NCBI RefSeq assembly: GCF_019112545.1
Contig: NW_025064897.1
Span: 731,917-795,916 of the forward strand
Direction of reading: 5' to 3'
DNA length: 64,000 nt
Source of the DNA: Guyanagaster necrorhizus
Taxonomy: Eukaryota; Basidiomycota; Agaricomycetes; Agaricales; Physalacriaceae
Of the stretch, positions 22,366-32,544 are shown piece after piece. Every line of letters starts with the position of its first letter. Position 1 is the first letter of the stretch. A model generated the notes under the pieces. That model saw only the letters and a program-made list of their open reading frames with translations, had not been told where the DNA came from and did not search any database. A program made the translations under genes and the position numbers.

Positions 22366-24096
22366 ATGGCCAATATATACGACTTACCGAATGAGATATT
22401 GTTAATCGTCGTCTCTCTCCTTGATATATCCGATATCCTATCGCTTAGACAGGTACGACCGTACCCTTCATTCACATCAAGCTCTGGTACACAAGCTTTA
22501 TATCCAGACCTGCAGTCCAATTCATGCAGCCATACAAGACAAATCTGTTTGGATTTCTCTTTTACAAGAACAACAGCACCAAATCCCCTTCGTGGCGTCC
22601 CTCCGCGAACCCCACTCATCCTATATCCTTGGTCTCGATCCATCTGTTCTCCAATCTGAAGTACTTACTGCGCGTCGTATCGACCGGCTATGGTTAGGAA
22701 ATAGACGCAGATCTCCCACCAAATTGCAGCACAGCGGAAACGTTCAGCTCATAGGGCTAAACGTGTTCCTAGACAGGTGGCTTCTTGCCGTGTACGGTGA
22801 AGGCATGCACCTATGGGATCTGGACCTGCCCTGTGGTGGATTTCCGGGCTTTCGATGCGCGAGCTTGAAGCTAAGTAAATCAGGATTCGCGTCCTATACG
22901 GCAGCGTTGGATATCCCGAATGACAGGATATTGATTGTGCTCAAGAAGCATTCGTAGGCTATGCCTTTTTCATTGGAATGAAGTATAAACTCACAAAATG
23001 TAGGTTTACAAGTCCTTTTGTGACACTCTTGTATGACATATCTCTGGTGTCGCCCTATGGATTTCGTCTCGTGCATGGTATTGGGTCAAACCCTCTGTAC
23101 TCGCCACGTCATATCGATCCGGTACATAACGTTGTATTGTCTTCACATGCCTGTTCTATAGAACTACTGGACTGGACGAAGGAGGAGAACCCACCCGTCC
23201 TGATTCCAACCGAAGGCGAGAATATGGAAGAGTTGGTAAGCCCCTAGATCGACCCTGCAAAATAAACTGGAATTTCATCATCCATTTTCTAGTACACGGC
23301 TATCCATGACGTTCGTCTCTTTGGATCGTATGTGATTGTGTTCAAAACACGTTCAATCGAATTGCATCCTTTGCCAAATGATCTAGTACGAAGCGGGTCC
23401 CCGGCAATCATGCATACCCCTCGTATACTGAAGCACAAGTTCTCCAAAACGTTCCGTAGCTACGTTATTTCAGAGATTCCCGACCATGAACTCCCAGACG
23501 TTCTTACACTGGACTTTGTCGCTTCAGACGTCATCCACGGCCTTTTTCATTACACTGCACACATCACGAGTGTGCCGACTCTCGAAGTGAACCTGACTGG
23601 CCTGAACTCCCTCTCAAACCTCATATACAGACAAGCGTATATGATGCCGTTCGCGCGCCAAGACGCGGATCCTGTACGCACGCCATTCTATATACAGGAA
23701 TCTAGTGTTTTCGAGAGCTCCCCAGCACCGGAAGCTTGGGCTACTCTTGAGAACGGGATAAGTGGATACATCAGTGCGTACTGTATGGGACCGCAGGCGA
23801 TGAGAGCGGCCTGGATAGAGCGGAGTCGTGGTAGCATGCTCAGGGAGATCGTGCTAGCCCGGTTGCGGCGCCCGGGTAGAATTCAGGATCTGGGAGAGGT
23901 CATGAGGATCGAGGCGCGTGTTGTGCATGATGAAAGATCTTACGATTTACGAGGTTCGGCATTTTCATTTGCCTTCAGGAATAAGCTAAGCGATCGTAAA
24001 GAGGACTTCACGCACTGTGCGTTGGGAGAGGCTACGGGGCGCATTGTGTTGGGTAATAGAGCAGGGGACCTGTTCTTATTGGACGTAGACAAGTAG
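22366..24096 (+). CDS. F-box protein with large C-terminal domain
   Basis: Four exons: 22366..22452, 22508..22953, 23004..23235 and 23293..24096, 522 residues. The start MANIYDLPNEILLIVVSLLD, continuing ILSLRQ and, over the 55-bp intron, TCSPIHAAIQDKSVWISLL, is an F-box of the agaricomycete class; it would recruit Skp1/cullin. The remaining 450 residues look like an irregular beta-propeller-type substrate domain (repeated short hydrophobic strands, for example RWLLAVYGEGMHLWDLDL and YVIVFKTRSIELH and GRIVLGNRAGDLFLLDV), but no WD or kelch consensus is met. Upstream ATGs in this frame are absent. It converges on the dehydrogenase gene with 113 bp between stops. Target unknown. Confidence 0.85.
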
Positions 24097-24209
24097 AAAA
24101 GGACCGCTGATTTTGGAATGCCTACGCAGTTTGAATGGCGCAGAGCCATCATTCCACAGCATTCGATATCGCACAATGGATTTCTTCTTTATATTGTTCA
24201 TCGTCATTG

Positions 24210-25376
24210 TTAGTTCGGTCGCACTCCTCCATATGCATTTCTCAGCAGCTGCAGGAGCCCCTCCTTCTCCAAAGGTGCGGGGTTAGGATATGGACTCTTC
24301 GAAGCGATATCAGCCGCTTTCTCCAGGTCCTCCTCTTTCATTCCTAGCTCCTTCAATGTGGATGGCGCCCCAAGACTCTTGGAAAGATCAAATATGCCCT
24401 GAGCCGCATTGGATACACCGAGACTGTTTGCGACCTTTGCCATCGCTTCCTGAGCATAAGGCGCATTGTAGGCCATTGAATGAGGGAGGATGACAGTGTG
24501 GGTTTCGGCATGAGGCATGTTGAAGGTACCACCTATCGCTCGCTTGGGCACTTGTTCACATTCTAGTCAGCTGAAAGGCACTTACCAAGTGTGTGGCATA
24601 GTTTATGATGTAGCCCCATTCCTACTGTACTCAGACACGTCCCGCACACCCAGGCGCCATAGAGAGCTTCGCTGCGCGCGTCGAGGTTCTGAGAGTCATT
24701 CACGAGGATGGGAAGAGCTTTAGCAATGCTCGAAATTCCTTGTCCGGCAAGAGTGTCGGTGATGGGATTAGCCTCCTTTGAGTAAAGAGCCTCGACGGCG
24801 TGCGCGATGGCGTTCAATCCGGAAGTGATAGTCGTCCGCGTTGGCAAGGTCATGGTCAGGGAAACATCGTAGATGATCACCTCCGGGAGAACTTTAAGGG
24901 TCTTTAGCGTCGTTTTCAGGCTATTTTCTGTCTGACCAATAATGGGTGTTGCCTACGAGGAAGCTTGGTGTCTCAGCATTCGCCTCTAAGCGAATCTATC
25001 TACTCACCTCCGATCCTGCATATGTCGTTGGAATGGCGATTTGCGGTAAATCAGTCCTCAGTGCGATTGCCTTCGCCAGACCGATTGTTGAACCACCCCC
25101 GAGGGCAATGACCACATCTGCGCCCAGTTTCTGGACGATGCCAACAGCGTCATCGGTAACATTCGTTGGTGTATGCATCGTCGCATTCGTGTATACGTCA
25201 ACCGCCATATCTCCCAAGAGCTCCTTCAGCTGCTCTCCCTTTGTTGATTGTCTCGGCGTAGTCAATATCAAGGCCTTGCTGCATCCGAGGTTTGTTATCT
25301 CTTGGACGATTTGCGCAAGAGTGCCATTACCAAAGATGACACGAGACGGAAGCACGTTATAGATAAAGGTTTTCAT
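24210..25376 (-). CDS. iron-type alcohol dehydrogenase family, maleylacetate reductase-like
   Basis: Three minus-strand exons: 25008..25376, 24586..24952 and 24210..24532; introns 55 and 53 bp; 352 residues, the normal size for maleylacetate reductases. Motifs: VIFGNGTLAQIVQEI, GGGSTIGLAKAIAL (NAD(P)-binding), IPTTYAGSE followed over the intron by ATPIIGQTE, then SGLNAIAHAVEALYS and GMGLHHKLCHTLGG. Maleylacetate reductase turns maleylacetate into 3-oxoadipate in the catabolism of hydroxyquinol and other aromatics, a common route in wood- and litter-decaying fungi. No other gene of such a pathway is adjacent, so the assignment rests on sequence only and other group III alcohol dehydrogenases cannot be excluded. 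Confidence 0.88.
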
Positions 25377-25667
25377 GGTGACTGACGAAAGGGAAGTGAA
25401 CTGACGGAGAAATCATATCGCGAATCTTATAAGAGGAGATCCGTCCTCCGACTTGGGACCGGCCTCGCTCAAGGTTCCGGGTATCGGACCGTGCCACCGT
25501 GGGGTAAAGTTTTCCTTGTCAGGGAAAGCTGTCAGGTCTCAAGAGTTCGAGAAGGCAAATTCATGCCTACCTATCTCACGACGCTCGCTACTAAGATAGA
25601 TCTCTCCAGGTTTCAGCGTAAGTAATCGTTCATGTTTGATTTATATCTGCAGATTTACAAGTATAGG

Positions 25668-26910
25668 TTACTTCGAGCCCGAGAGACCTGGCCCGTTATT
25701 TGACTTGCGTCTGAATTTACACGGTCGGTGTGAAAGCGTTTGGTCTTCCAGGTCAGGACTCTGGTATCGGCTCCGCTTGTTGCTTTGTTCGCCCACAATC
25801 ATGTTTATGCCTTGCGTTGGGGGTGAGATTGCGCATGAAGAAAGTTCCTGGCATATGTAGACTCGGGAATCTTTGGAGCCTGCACTGTCGCCATTGATTG
25901 TGACATCTGAAGGAGCCCCAGTGCGTAAAGCGGTGCTAACAGATACGGCATTTGAAGAGGATGTAGGATGGCGGAGGGAAACCGGAGTTTGTGGGAGTTG
26001 AGGCGGTGCAGCCATGACGAACGTATTGGAACGAGGACGAGTACGAGGCACGGTATTTATGGCTCTGACCACAGGAACAGAGGAAACAGATTCATAATAG
26101 GCTGTAACAAGTTTTGGTACGGAACGAGTTTTGAAAATTGCGAGAAAGTTGTCGTATTGTTGCGTTCGGATTGATCAGCCTGAACGTCCTGGATGGTGGG
26201 CCTGGTACGTCTGTTACCTTCGCCTCCTAATTTCGTTAACAAGTGTTACTCTGCACTACGCAAAAAAAGACATTTACCATGTGTCGATTCATCTGATGCT
26301 CGGATGTTGAAATTGCCGTTGCGGTCAACCTTGATAACCTTCCCACTTCCTCCAAGGACCTTATCGTCCGGGATAAAGCAGGAACTGAATGGTGGTTGGC
26401 TCCGGCTTGGATGATTCATGTTGGTGGCCTGAAGGCTGAACGGCGCCGCAGAGGACTCGGTAGGGTCAAAAAGATCTTCCAAGAGAGGAATTAGTGAGAA
26501 GTTGATGTCAGTTGAAAGGTCCCCGGGTCTTTCGTCATCGTCGCGTCGTTTCTGAGCAATAGGCGGCTCAACCGTACTAGCATCGATCTTGTATTCAAGA
26601 GTTATGGGTGCCCTGCGGCACCAGAACATCAGACTATATCAATGAAAGAACGCATTGTAACACACAGATCGACCAGCAAACTATTGAACGACTCTGTTTG
26701 GAAACTTTTGATATCACTGGCGTCTCTGGGTAACTTCTGAAGGACGATTTCACAGAACCGTTTGATGGGGTTTGGGGTATCAGCTGGAAGACAAGAGGCC
26801 ACCTCGCTGATATGAGTACATAAAAGAAAAATGTGATGGTATGATTTTGACAAAATTGGTGGCCAGACATGGTCTTGTCCATGATTCGAGTAAGATTCTG
26901 GTCGAGGCAT
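25668..26910 (-). CDS. unrecognised protein
   Basis: I do not recognise this gene. A consistent model has four minus-strand exons, 26666..26910, 26278..26612, 26121..26226 and 25668..26064, introns 51-56 bp, 360 residues. The first 80 residues look folded (FLLCTHISEVASCLP, RFCEIVLQKLP, FNSLLVDL). The middle is acidic and Pro/Ser-rich. A short ordered segment reads DDKVLGGSGKVIKVDRNGNF. The end is basic (RPCKFRRKS), possibly a nuclear signal. The frame continues open upstream of the ATG to a possible acceptor near 26933, so an additional 5' exon is possible. The exon 3-4 junction is supported by frame and intron length only. It stands divergently next to the decayed caspase-like gene. Confidence 0.5.
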
Positions 26911-27230
26911 TGGCACGAAGTAGTTCGGCTAGCAGTGAACGGGGGTGTGGAAGACGGAAGATCAAAAGAGCCATTTTATTGTACTCCGTTTTGACTGGTG
27001 AGCGAATTTGATAAAATGGATTGGTCACTGGTTCAATTGTTTGAGCTTGTCGGCGAAAATGAAAAAGTCGCTTACTAAATACATGATTGAAACCGCTACT
27101 AGTATGACGGCAATTCCAAGTCTCACCACCCTTTGGACGATACATCCATATGGTTTCAATGGATACCACGCTGAAGGTAAACGGTGCTCTTTCTGGGCTT
27201 CTTGATCAGTATTCTAACGATTGATCAAGA
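26911..27230. other. intergenic
   Basis: About 320 bp between the unrecognised gene and the caspase-like pseudogene; may hold an unrecognised first exon of either. Confidence 0.4.
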
Positions 27231-28435
27231 AATTCCCTTAGAGATTCTCCTGGAGCGGCTTGAGGCAGAAGAGGTGGATGCGCTGGCGAAAGAATGCGGT
27301 ATGGCTGTGTGGGTCGACTCTGCACAAGTGTGACGTAGCCAGATCACAGGCGTTGCAGATGGAAGAGGATGTGAAAATTCTTTGCTCAAAAATTGCAAGG
27401 ATCGAAAACGGTACCCTTCGTTCAGAGCTGACTGCCTTTGCTAAGGTAAGGATGTGTTATTTCTGCGTCGGCCCTGGCTCTGAGCATTCACTGTAGGCCC
27501 CCCATGATTTGGACGGATGCCGGTTCTGGGCAGTCCTTATCGGTATCGACGGATACAGTACTAACCCACTCCGTGGTTGCGTGTCGGATGCGCTGGAGAT
27601 GAATGACTACTTAATGATCTCCGCGTTCCCAAAGATCGCATCCAGCTACTTCTCGGTCCCTCTGGCAAGCACTGCGACCACTGTCTTCCCGTCGAATACC
27701 CCCACCTTAATCGCGCGAACATCATCAGTACACTTTGCAATCTCATAACCAATTCCGAAATCAAGAAGGACGATAACATTATTATCTACTTTGCCGGGCA
27801 CGGTTCATGCTATGATTATCCTGACTGCCCATATCCCACGAGTTACAAGTACGGGAATTCATATGAATCTGAGAATGATTAGGTCCCTTTGTCCCATTCA
27901 TCGTGGCGATGTGGAGAGCTCCGACATCAGCAAGTGTACACCCGACGTCAGCAACCGAGAGATCAACGCCATTCTCAGGCAAGTATGCGTTGAAAAGGGA
28001 CACCACATCACTTTCATCCAGGATGCCAGTAACGGTGAAATAATTCGGGACCAAACTTCAGAAATGCGCAACGTCGGTTCTCTGCACTCTGGCTATTTCG
28101 TTCGCATGCTCGGGGCTGCCGATGACACCGTTCGGAGGCTCCCTATCTTTCACGAAACACCGTCCATATGGGTTCCGCACCGGAAAGAAGATAGCACATC
28201 TCACGTAGTCTTGGCCGCAGCTGAAACTGGAAAGTATACATATGAGAGAGAAGTTGGACATACCGGGTTTCGCGACATTTTCACGCACTCGCTAGTTTGT
28301 GCACTCAGATCAGGTAAATTGGGGAAAGCGTCAACATTCCGTGATCTTATTTGTTGCTCGGGTTTTCCATATACTGGGCAGACAGCCGTTGTCTCTGGGA
28401 AACATAAAAATGTATCTGTCTGGTATCAAAAATGA
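27231..28435 (+). pseudogene. decayed caspase-domain (metacaspase-like) gene
   Basis: Family segments lie in order on the plus strand but in different frames. An N-terminal coiled part (ILLERLEAEEVDALAKE) runs into a stop. A second piece ends TAFAK at a 51-bp intron (27446..27496) and continues CRFWAVLIGIDGYSTNPLRG. A one-base shift near 27607 leads to DLRVPKDRIQLLLG and IIIYFAGHGSC (the catalytic His motif), and a stop near 27882 is followed after another shift by LCPIHRGD and REINAILRQVC. At the place of the usual D-C-C-H-S-G the sequence is QDASNGE, so the catalytic Cys is lost. The end (VVLAAAETGKY, ALRSGKLGKASTF, GKHKNVSVWYQK) is conserved. Agaricomycetes carry many such caspase-like genes; this one cannot make an active protease. 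Confidence 0.75.
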
Positions 28436-28712
28436 TGTATCAATGCATATTCCTTGTACCAATATTTCCGCTAATCGTCTTGTCGGCAGTGGTCAAACTA
28501 TTGGGAGATACCAATAACACGCAGAATCATCTGCATATAGAATAGTAGATCATACAGCCACATTTTTCTTGGAATTCTTCACAGCAACTTCTAGCAACAT
28601 ATCTTCGTGGATATCTACACAGCGTCGTGGATAGGACTCTATTTTCCCATGTTTCAGCATTAGGACACCTTCGATGGGAGCTAGTAGTGCTCCGTGGACA
28701 AACGAGCGCGCT

Positions 28713-31396
28713 ATATTCGACCCGTCGATCCGACACCTAAATAAATATTCTTCCTAGTCTACTACAACGCGTTGGCCCATATCTCTGCATGCCAGAGTTC
28801 GATTCTAACCCTCTTTCCGTCACTCGCCTTTTTATTGTATTACTATTCTGTTCTGTAGAATGTGTTTTCTTCCTCGACGCGCTGGTCACGCACCAGGTAA
28901 TGGTCAACAATCGAGGAAAGATCGGTAGGTATCAAACCAACCATGGACTGACCAAACGAACATATACATTCTTGACCAAGAACCACTACCATGGTTTCCT
29001 GTTCGGGCCTCTCGCTGACTACGTTCTCATCTGTCTTTACACCAATATATAAAGCCTATGGGCTGACTTTCGACCTCAATCTCAGGTGGGAAGCACCATC
29101 CCTCCTCGCAGACACCCTCTCCGTCGTACCGTCAAGGTCAATGTGACATTCGACATGGCAGCATTCCTGGATGAAGTTTTACCATCCTGGGTGGTCACGA
29201 TCCCCATCGAGCGAACCGTCATTGAAATCGCTCAAGACCCAAGGGATGTCGCACCGTTTGTCGAGCTGACAACGTTCACGCCGACTCCGACGACGGTTAT
29301 ACAATGCCCGTCTAATGACAAACCCTTGTCCAAGGTCATGCAAGTTGCGCCGACGCTGGAGATGGTGGCGGCGTTGGTGCTTTCGACATTCGCCGTCGCG
29401 GTGGTAACTTGTGTGTTCGTAGTTAGGCGGGTGTCCAGACCATCCCGTGGTTCCTTTTCCTCTACTCCCGCCAACCGCCAATCGCCTTTTCTCGTCACTC
29501 GCCCAAGCTCTTGGGATCGCTTCTTCGATCTGCTCATCCTCCTTTCCGTCATGGGAATGGCCACCACTTGCGGTCTCTTTGTTCTGCACAACCTTGACTC
29601 CGGCGTACCTCCTTCCGCCCTCGACTTACCTCTCCCAACCCTTTGATGATATATGTCAATATGTCGCAATCATGGCTATCCTTGCGATTGTTCTGACTGT
29701 ATCGTTCTTCTCATGGAGGAAGGTGCCTCGAGGCGGGGTCGTAGATATGCCCACGGCGGATTGTGTAGAGCACGGCGCAGGTTCACTGCTAGCTTTAAAT
29801 CGCGAAGTGAGTGGCATATACCATGTTCTATCGTTCAGTTTCTCAATGGTATACTTTCAGATAAAGAGCAATATGGCATCCCTCCCATTTCTCAACCTTA
29901 CCGATTTTCCCTGAATATTCCTCAGGCCCAGGCCTTTGGTGCACTGGCTAACATCTATATGTTGCAGGACACATCTGTGACTAGCGAGTCGATTTCGGCA
30001 CAGGCGATCCTCAGCTTGTATGCCATGATCCCGGAGCTGAACTCGACATCGTGTACCATGAGTGAGGACATCGCCGTAGGCCATGATACCCTCAACTCTG
30101 CAGACTTTTATATTAGCTTAGCATCGAGCCTTGATGTAAGTGCGATGCAGAACATATGTACAATGATCGCTCAATTTCATGTACCTACGGATGACCGATA
30201 CGATCTCTTTCTATCTGTAGACAATCTCGCGCAGGACGATGCCTGTCATAAATTGTGCCGAGCAGTATACGAGGAGTTCGCAGCGGACGCTGAAGAGCAG
30301 CCATACGACCCTTCGAAACGACTCGACCCGGACGCATCTTTTGTTATCCCCAATGATGGCTCTGACAGGTGGTCGAAGCATCGTTCTACCTCGCCCTTGA
30401 CCTTGCAGCGAAACGGTGTTCGCCCTCCTCGGCGGTTGGCCGAAAGAGGAGATGAAAACAATGCAGCCTCGACCTCCTCGAAACCAGATTTAGAAGATGA
30501 AGGAAATTCGAGCTTCATTCGAGGCGCCGAGAACGAAGGATTCGATGAAGCTGACACGGGATTCTACGTAGAAGAGGATGAGATGGAGGAAGATATGAGC
30601 TTCGGTTTCGTCCTTTCCGAGGGAAGTGGTATCTCCTTCACCTGGGTGGTGATGGCCATAAAGTAGGCGAAGACGAAATGAACACGGCATTCGTTGAAGA
30701 TGAACGTCCGTCTGCTGAAGACGAAGAGGAAGGTGAGGCGTGTGTGGTATGAGACCTTCTTTCGTCATCTCAGGACAGCAAGGTAAAGGATTTCACTCTG
30801 TCACGTAGAGTTTCGGAAGCCTTGCGCGGCAAAGAAGATAAAACTATCTTTGAGCATGGATGGTCAGAAGCAGACACGGGATTTCGTTCACATGGGCAGC
30901 CAATTTTTCTATTGTGAGGGTGGACAAAAATCCTTCATCAGTCGACAGATCCCTTCCTGATGCACCTATTGAACCGCCAGATGAAAACACAGACGTCGTG
31001 ATGTTGGATGACGAAGACGAAGATGCAAATACGAGGTTCGTCAATTTCAAAGCCAATCTGAATACGGACGAAGAGGACGAAGACGACATCGACTCTCGGT
31101 TCATTCCGTCGGATGCAGACACACAATATCATCATGGTTCTATCACCGAAATCCTGTCGACGAGTACAGGATTTCAGAATGGGTCACTGGCGTGAATAAA
31201 GACGATTCCAAAGTTCGCGATTCAAATGATGATGATTACGAGAATAAGGGCCATCCTTCTAGGCTCATACCCATCGTATGTCCTCTCCTTACACTTTCCT
31301 GTGTCTTCTACTCATAACTCCATGTCCCAGCCCCAAACCATCGTCTCGAAATTGCTCACATCGCCTGTCCATATTCCGCAATGCTTCTTGGAATTG
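28713..31396 (+). pseudogene. copy A of the 49.2-53.5 kb segment: decayed and internally fused
   Basis: From TTCGACCCGTCGATCCGAC at about 28713 to GCAATGCTTCTTGG at about 31396 this segment matches 49218-53508 in the same orientation. It carries shifted remnants of the two genes there: KVNVTFDMAAFLDEVLPSW, LVLSTFAVAVVTCVFVVRR, MASLPFLNLTDFSLNIPQAQ of the first, and EEQPYDPSKRL onward, then DTGF motifs, of the second. Several frame changes and a stop after FTWVVMAIK break both. Between the two remnants about 145 bp (30145-30292) replace some 1.5 kb present in copy B, so the first gene's tail runs straight into the middle of the second; the frame 29908-30666 spans this junction. A chimeric product of this frame is possible but unlikely to be functional. 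Confidence 0.75.
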
Positions 31397-31605
31397 GCCA
31401 AGAGCGAGACGCAACGGCCTAGCAGACACTCACTAGTCGTTTAGGTATTGGTTCGTTTATGAGAAGATGTCGCATTACAGCATACTGCAACAAACGGACA
31501 ACTTGAGAGCTCACGGGATTGGAGGCATGCAATATGGATTTTGCGGTATCATGTAGGCATATTACAGCAATAACAGAAGAGGGACTGCGACCGACATGCT
31601 CCAAA

Positions 31606-32234
31606 TCATACCACTGTACCGGCATTGGCTGCGATACGCGGCCAGAGATCCGCCTGAACAAAAATCAGAGGAATAAATGTTGGGTAGAAGGGCACGACAT
31701 ACGCATTCTTTCGCAACAGGACCAGTAATAGCAGATCCTTTCATTTCACCCTTGGGGTTTACAATAACGCCAGCATTGTCCTGCATGTTCAGCTTTTAGA
31801 ATCCACAAGAATCATTGAAGATCAATGAAAAATGCACCTCAAAGTAGAGGAAAACACCATCCCGCCGACGCCAAGCTTTCCGTTGGCGGACAACAATAGC
31901 AGGCATAGCTGGAACATCTATTAGATTTCCTCGACCCACAATAAAATTCCACCACGTACTCTTCTTCCTCAACTCGGGCTTTCCCTTCTTCACAGATGCA
32001 ACGACCATATCACCAACACCAGCATCAGGAAGTCGGTTCAGATGCGATCCGAATCCATATGGCTCAATAATAAAGAGGGATTTCGCCCCACTGTTGTCGG
32101 CGCAGTTGAGGACCGCACCCACGGGCAAACCGAGGGTCAAACGGTATTTGTTACCAGACGCTCCGACTAAAGGAAACCATGTCAGAATATAATGAAGAGT
32201 TTGGAACGACGGCCGTACCGCGTTGTTGAGCCAT
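31606..32234 (-). CDS. RPL23: 60S ribosomal protein uL14 (L23)
   Basis: Five minus-strand exons: 32219..32234, 31960..32166, 31838..31908, 31703..31780 and 31606..31653; introns 49-57 bp; 139 residues, the expected length. The protein reads [20 protein letters not shown], then [75 protein letters not shown] and [16 protein letters not shown]. It is a core protein of the large subunit near the factor-binding site and bridges to the small subunit. The 51-bp intron after ELRKK is in frame and stop-free, which inserts a spurious W-W-N-F segment in an unspliced reading. It directly abuts the duplicated segment on one side and the transcription-factor cluster on the other. Confidence 0.96.
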
Positions 32235-32544
32235 TTTTGAGGTTAGTGTTCGTGGGTGTCGTGAAACTTTGGTGGGCTTCCAAATACGGACAAAGTTTGG
32301 TGCCGAGATCGGCAAATACAGGTATGTACAGTTTCACGGAAGTTACCGATACTTTGCAGTCAGCTGCCGGGCATGTTCACGACAAGCGAGTAAATAGAAT
32401 AGGAGAGAGATATATCCTTCGTTATTTCAGGTCTCTCGTTATCTGCCAATTATCATTGGACCACCAAAATACATAGATATTCAAGTTGTGATTAAGAGTT
32501 CATAATGGCTACAAAGGTTGGTATTGATTGTGATATATGGATAT
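32235..32544. other. RPL23 promoter and end of the first transcription-factor gene
   Basis: 310 bp; no other gene seen. Confidence 0.4.

Noticed and set aside
29179..29669. Minus-strand frames within copy A
   Set aside because: The same antisense openness appears in copy B opposite the membrane-protein gene, so they are shadows.
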